Shown in pieces: positions 50,397 to 52,488 of a stretch of DNA of 52,488 nucleotides. The notes under the pieces were generated by a model. That model had not been told where the DNA came from. It ran no database searches and saw only the letters and a program-made list of their open reading frames with translations. The translations under genes were made by a program, and so were the position numbers. Location: positions 1-52,488 of the forward strand of contig DAOTTI010000103.1 of NCBI GenBank assembly GCA_034437795.1. Reading direction: 5' to 3'. The stretch comes from DAOTTI01 sp034437795 (GTDB lineage: Bacteria; Chloroflexota; UBA11872; UBA12225). Each line of letters opens with the position of its first letter. Within the stretch, counting starts at the first letter, position 1.

Positions 50397-51362
50397 ATGG
50401 CCATTACCTCCGAAAGCCGGACGGAAGCCGTGGAGCCCCGGATCGCGGGGCAGGAGGCCCGCTACACTGCGGGCGTCGAGATCCGGCCGGGCACGACGTA
50501 CGGCTTCTTCACCGACACCACGCTCTGCATCGGCTGCAAGGCCTGCGAGGTGGCCTGCAAAGAGTGGAACTCTCTCCCTGCCGACGCGGTGGCGTTCAAG
50601 GGCACGAGCTACGACCACACTGGCCAGCTCTCCGCCTACACCTGGCGCCACGTCGCCTTCATCGAGCAGGAGAAGCCGGTGGCGCCGGCCGGCGACGGAC
50701 GAGAGACGGCGGACGGATCGCCACCATCCATGCCGGGTCCTTCGTCTTTCTTCCTGGAGGGGAACGGGCCGCGCCGCGCACAGGCGCGCTGGCTGATGAT
50801 GAGCGACGTGTGCAAGCACTGCGCTCACGCCGGCTGCCTGGAGGCCTGCCCCACCGGCGCCATCATCCGCACTGAGTTCGGCACCGTCGTCGTGCAGCAG
50901 GACGTCTGTAACGGCTGCGGCTACTGTGTCCCCGCCTGTCCCTTCGGCGTGATCGAGGTGGACGTGGCCGGCGACGGCAAGGCGCACAAGTGCACGCTGT
51001 GCTACGACCGTCTCAAGGTGGGCATGGAGCCGGCCTGCGCCAAAGCCTGCCCGACGGACTCCATCCAGTTTGGCCCACTCGATCTCCTGCGGGAGCGGGC
51101 CAGGCGGCGCGTCCAGGCACTGCACGAGCGCGGCTTTACGGAGGCCTACCTGTACGGCGCGGAGGAGGGTGATCCCGGGGCAACGAACGGCATCGAGGCG
51201 CTGCACTGCTTCTTCCTGCTGCTGGACCGTCCCAACGTCTATAACCTGCCGGAGCGCCCGCGCCTGCCGGCGCGGAACATCGTGCCTGCGCTGGCCGCCG
51301 GCCTGACCATGGCCGCCGGGTTGCTTGCAGCGACAATAGGCATCTTCAGCCGCCGACTATGA
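50397..51362 (+). CDS. fdhB: Formate dehydrogenase iron-sulfur subunit
   Basis: A 321-residue electron-transfer subunit with four ferredoxin-like 4Fe-4S motifs: CIGCKACEVACKEW, CKHCAHAGCLEACPTGA, CNGCGYCVPACPFG and CTLCYDRLKVGMEPACAKACP. A C-terminal helix (NIVPALAAGLTMAAGLLAATIG) anchors it in the membrane, as in FdnH. It passes electrons from the catalytic subunit to the membrane subunit. It starts 27 bases after fdhA with no clear ribosome site. Confidence 0.95.
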   Translation: MAITSESRTEAVEPRIAGQEARYTAGVEIRPGTTYGFFTDTTLCIGCKACEVACKEWNSLPADAVAFKGTSYDHTGQLSAYTWRHVAFIEQEKPVAPAGDGRETADGSPPSMPGPSSFFLEGNGPRRAQARWLMMSDVCKHCAHAGCLEACPTGAIIRTEFGTVVVQQDVCNGCGYCVPACPFGVIEVDVAGDGKAHKCTLCYDRLKVGMEPACAKACPTDSIQFGPLDLLRERARRRVQALHERGFTEAYLYGAEEGDPGATNGIEALHCFFLLLDRPNVYNLPERPRLPARNIVPALAAGLTMAAGLLAATIGIFSRRL

Positions 51363-51545
51363 CGAGCCTCAAGGACGGTGCAATGACGCACTGCCGGCTT
51401 GCGCCGGAGCACATATGCTCCGGCTACCCAGATGACGTCGAGGTCCCCGCAAGATGCGGGGGCTCAAGCAGGCTCAGGGCGGAGGGCGCGTCAGCGTCCT
51501 TCACGTATGGAGCCTGGGGCTGCAGCCCCAGGGGGTGAATGCAAG
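51363..51545. repeat. Three palindromes between fdhB and the NrfD gene
   Basis: GCCGGAGCA-CATA-TGCTCCGGC (51403-51424), CCCCGCA-AGA-TGCGGGG (51445-51461) and the perfect palindrome CCTGGGGCTGCAGCCCCAGG (51513-51532) follow one another in a 183-base gap inside an operon. They look like inserted REP-type elements. They could also reduce expression of the downstream subunit. Confidence 0.7.
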
Positions 51546-52488
51546 ATGACGCAAGTGGTCGGTGAGGTAACGCCGCCGGCAGCAGGGCCGCGGGGCTGGC
51601 AGCCCGGCCTGCTGCAGCCGGGGGTCGCGGCGTCGCTCGCTCCGGAGTATCTGGATGGCCGCGCGCCGGAGGTGCAGCGCGCCGGCCGGCCCCTGGCGCC
51701 AGCGACGGGGGTGCAGTACTACCACGTCCCACCGCTCAAGAAGCCGATGTGGAAGTGGCACATCCCGACCTACTTCTGGCTGGGCGGGCTGGGATCGGGC
51801 GCCTTCCTCCTTGCCACCATCGCCAGCCTGCTCCGCCAGCGCGAGGATGAAGCGGCCATCCGCGCCGGGCGCTACGTCGCCCTGGCGTCGATGCTTATCA
51901 GCCCCATCCTGCTGGCCGAAGACCTCGGCCGGCCGGAACGGGCGCACCACATGTTTCGCATCCTCAAGACGCGCTCCATGATGAACGTCGGGGCCTTCTT
52001 CCTGGCCGCGCTGGGTGGCCTCACTGGCCTCTCCGCCGTCCTGCAGCTACTGTCGGACCTGCTGGGCGCTGGCGCCAAGGCGGGGCTACAGCGAGCCTCC
52101 GGCTGGCTGGGCGTGGTAGGGGCGCCAGTGGCCATCTTCGTCGGCACCTACACGGGGGCCCTGCTCTCCGCCACGTCCATCGCCCTGTGGGCGAAGACGC
52201 GCCTCTTCCTCGCGCCCGTCTTCTTTGCTTCGGCGCTGGCCACCGGCGCTGCGGCGATCGGGCTCGCCACGCCGGGCGCCCCTGCCGGCTCGCGGCAGCG
52301 CCTGGCGCGGACGATGGCCCTGGCCCTGGCGGCCGAGGGCGCGACCAGCCTGCTTATGGAGGCGCACCTTGGCGAGGAAGGCGCCCCGCTCACCCGCGGC
52401 GCCGACGCCGCCATCCACCGCGCGGGGCAGGTGCTCGGCCTGGCGGCGCCCCTTGCCCTGCTGGCCCCGGCGCTGCTGGCCGGGCGCG
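51546..52488 (+). CDS. NrfD/PsrC-type membrane subunit, cut by the window end
   Basis: The open frame of 314 codons from the ATG at 51546 runs off the window with no stop. After about 50 unconserved residues comes MWKWHIPTYFWLGGLGSGAF, the N-terminal signature of NrfD family proteins. Next are ASMLISPILLAEDLGRPERAHHMFRILKTRSMMNVGAF and further hydrophobic helices (GLTGLSAVLQLL, VVGAPVAIFVGTYTGALL). It probably anchors the formate dehydrogenase and reduces quinone. The usual partner in other organisms is a cytochrome b (FdnI), so this is the NrfD-type variant. Confidence 0.9.
   Translation, partial: MTQVVGEVTPPAAGPRGWQPGLLQPGVAASLAPEYLDGRAPEVQRAGRPLAPATGVQYYHVPPLKKPMWKWHIPTYFWLGGLGSGAFLLATIASLLRQREDEAAIRAGRYVALASMLISPILLAEDLGRPERAHHMFRILKTRSMMNVGAFFLAALGGLTGLSAVLQLLSDLLGAGAKAGLQRASGWLGVVGAPVAIFVGTYTGALLSATSIALWAKTRLFLAPVFFASALATGAAAIGLATPGAPAGSRQRLARTMALALAAEGATSLLMEAHLGEEGAPLTRGADAAIHRAGQVLGLAAPLALLAPALLAGR

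Overview
This is a very GC-rich bacterial window of 52.5 kb. I count 34 protein genes that look intact, two genes cut by the window ends, two broken genes and many small dispersed palindromic repeats. No rRNA or tRNA gene is visible. GC content, a DUF5317 membrane protein, a MalT/SARP-type regulator, a PurSQL-type purine operon and TANNNT -10 boxes lying on top of start codons suggest a Chloroflexota bacterium, perhaps Thermomicrobia-like. That placement is inference.

Layout. 1-1207: end of a sugar ABC permease operon, on the minus strand. 1256-12190: a purine operon on the plus strand, guaA-purD-purB-purC-purS-purQ-purL-purF. guaA and purF each carry their own, almost identical, near-leaderless promoter, and purB is fused in frame to a DUF559 nuclease-like domain through a dispersed hairpin repeat. 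12534-17666 (minus): a solitary nitrile hydratase alpha subunit, a CocE/NonD hydrolase and a sulfatase, with a broken antitoxin-like gene between the last two. 17807-24717 (minus): a thioesterase, a YfhO-type membrane protein, a histidine kinase and a response regulator in operon order. 24831-26537 (plus): a CYTH protein and an epimerase. 26805-32120 (minus): a small hydrolase, a frameshifted metallo-beta-lactamase gene, a MltG-like lipoprotein and a copper-radical oxidase with a six-repeat N-terminal domain. 32448-35655 (plus): a GH39 glycosidase and a sugar-binding lipoprotein. 35857-37299 (minus): a CysO-like sulfur carrier next to a CysM-like synthase. 38042-38599: a lone receiver protein. 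38813-40537 (minus): two-subunit aconitase X, divergent from a 1217-residue regulator (40712-44365). 44534-46433: small membrane proteins, a receiver protein and a phosphoribosyltransferase. 47157-52488 (plus): a membrane formate dehydrogenase whose catalytic subunit reads through an in-frame UGA as selenocysteine, then its iron-sulfur subunit and a truncated NrfD-type subunit.

Together the window joins de novo purine synthesis, carbohydrate uptake and hydrolysis, a probable thiocarboxylate cysteine route and formate oxidation. The observations most worth following are the purB-DUF559 fusion made by a repeat-flanked cassette, the guaA/purF shared promoter block, the six-repeat copper oxidase, the recurring GGTANNNT promoters, the selenocysteine site with an Escherichia coli-like SECIS loop, and an 88-base inverted-repeat element at 17807-17894.
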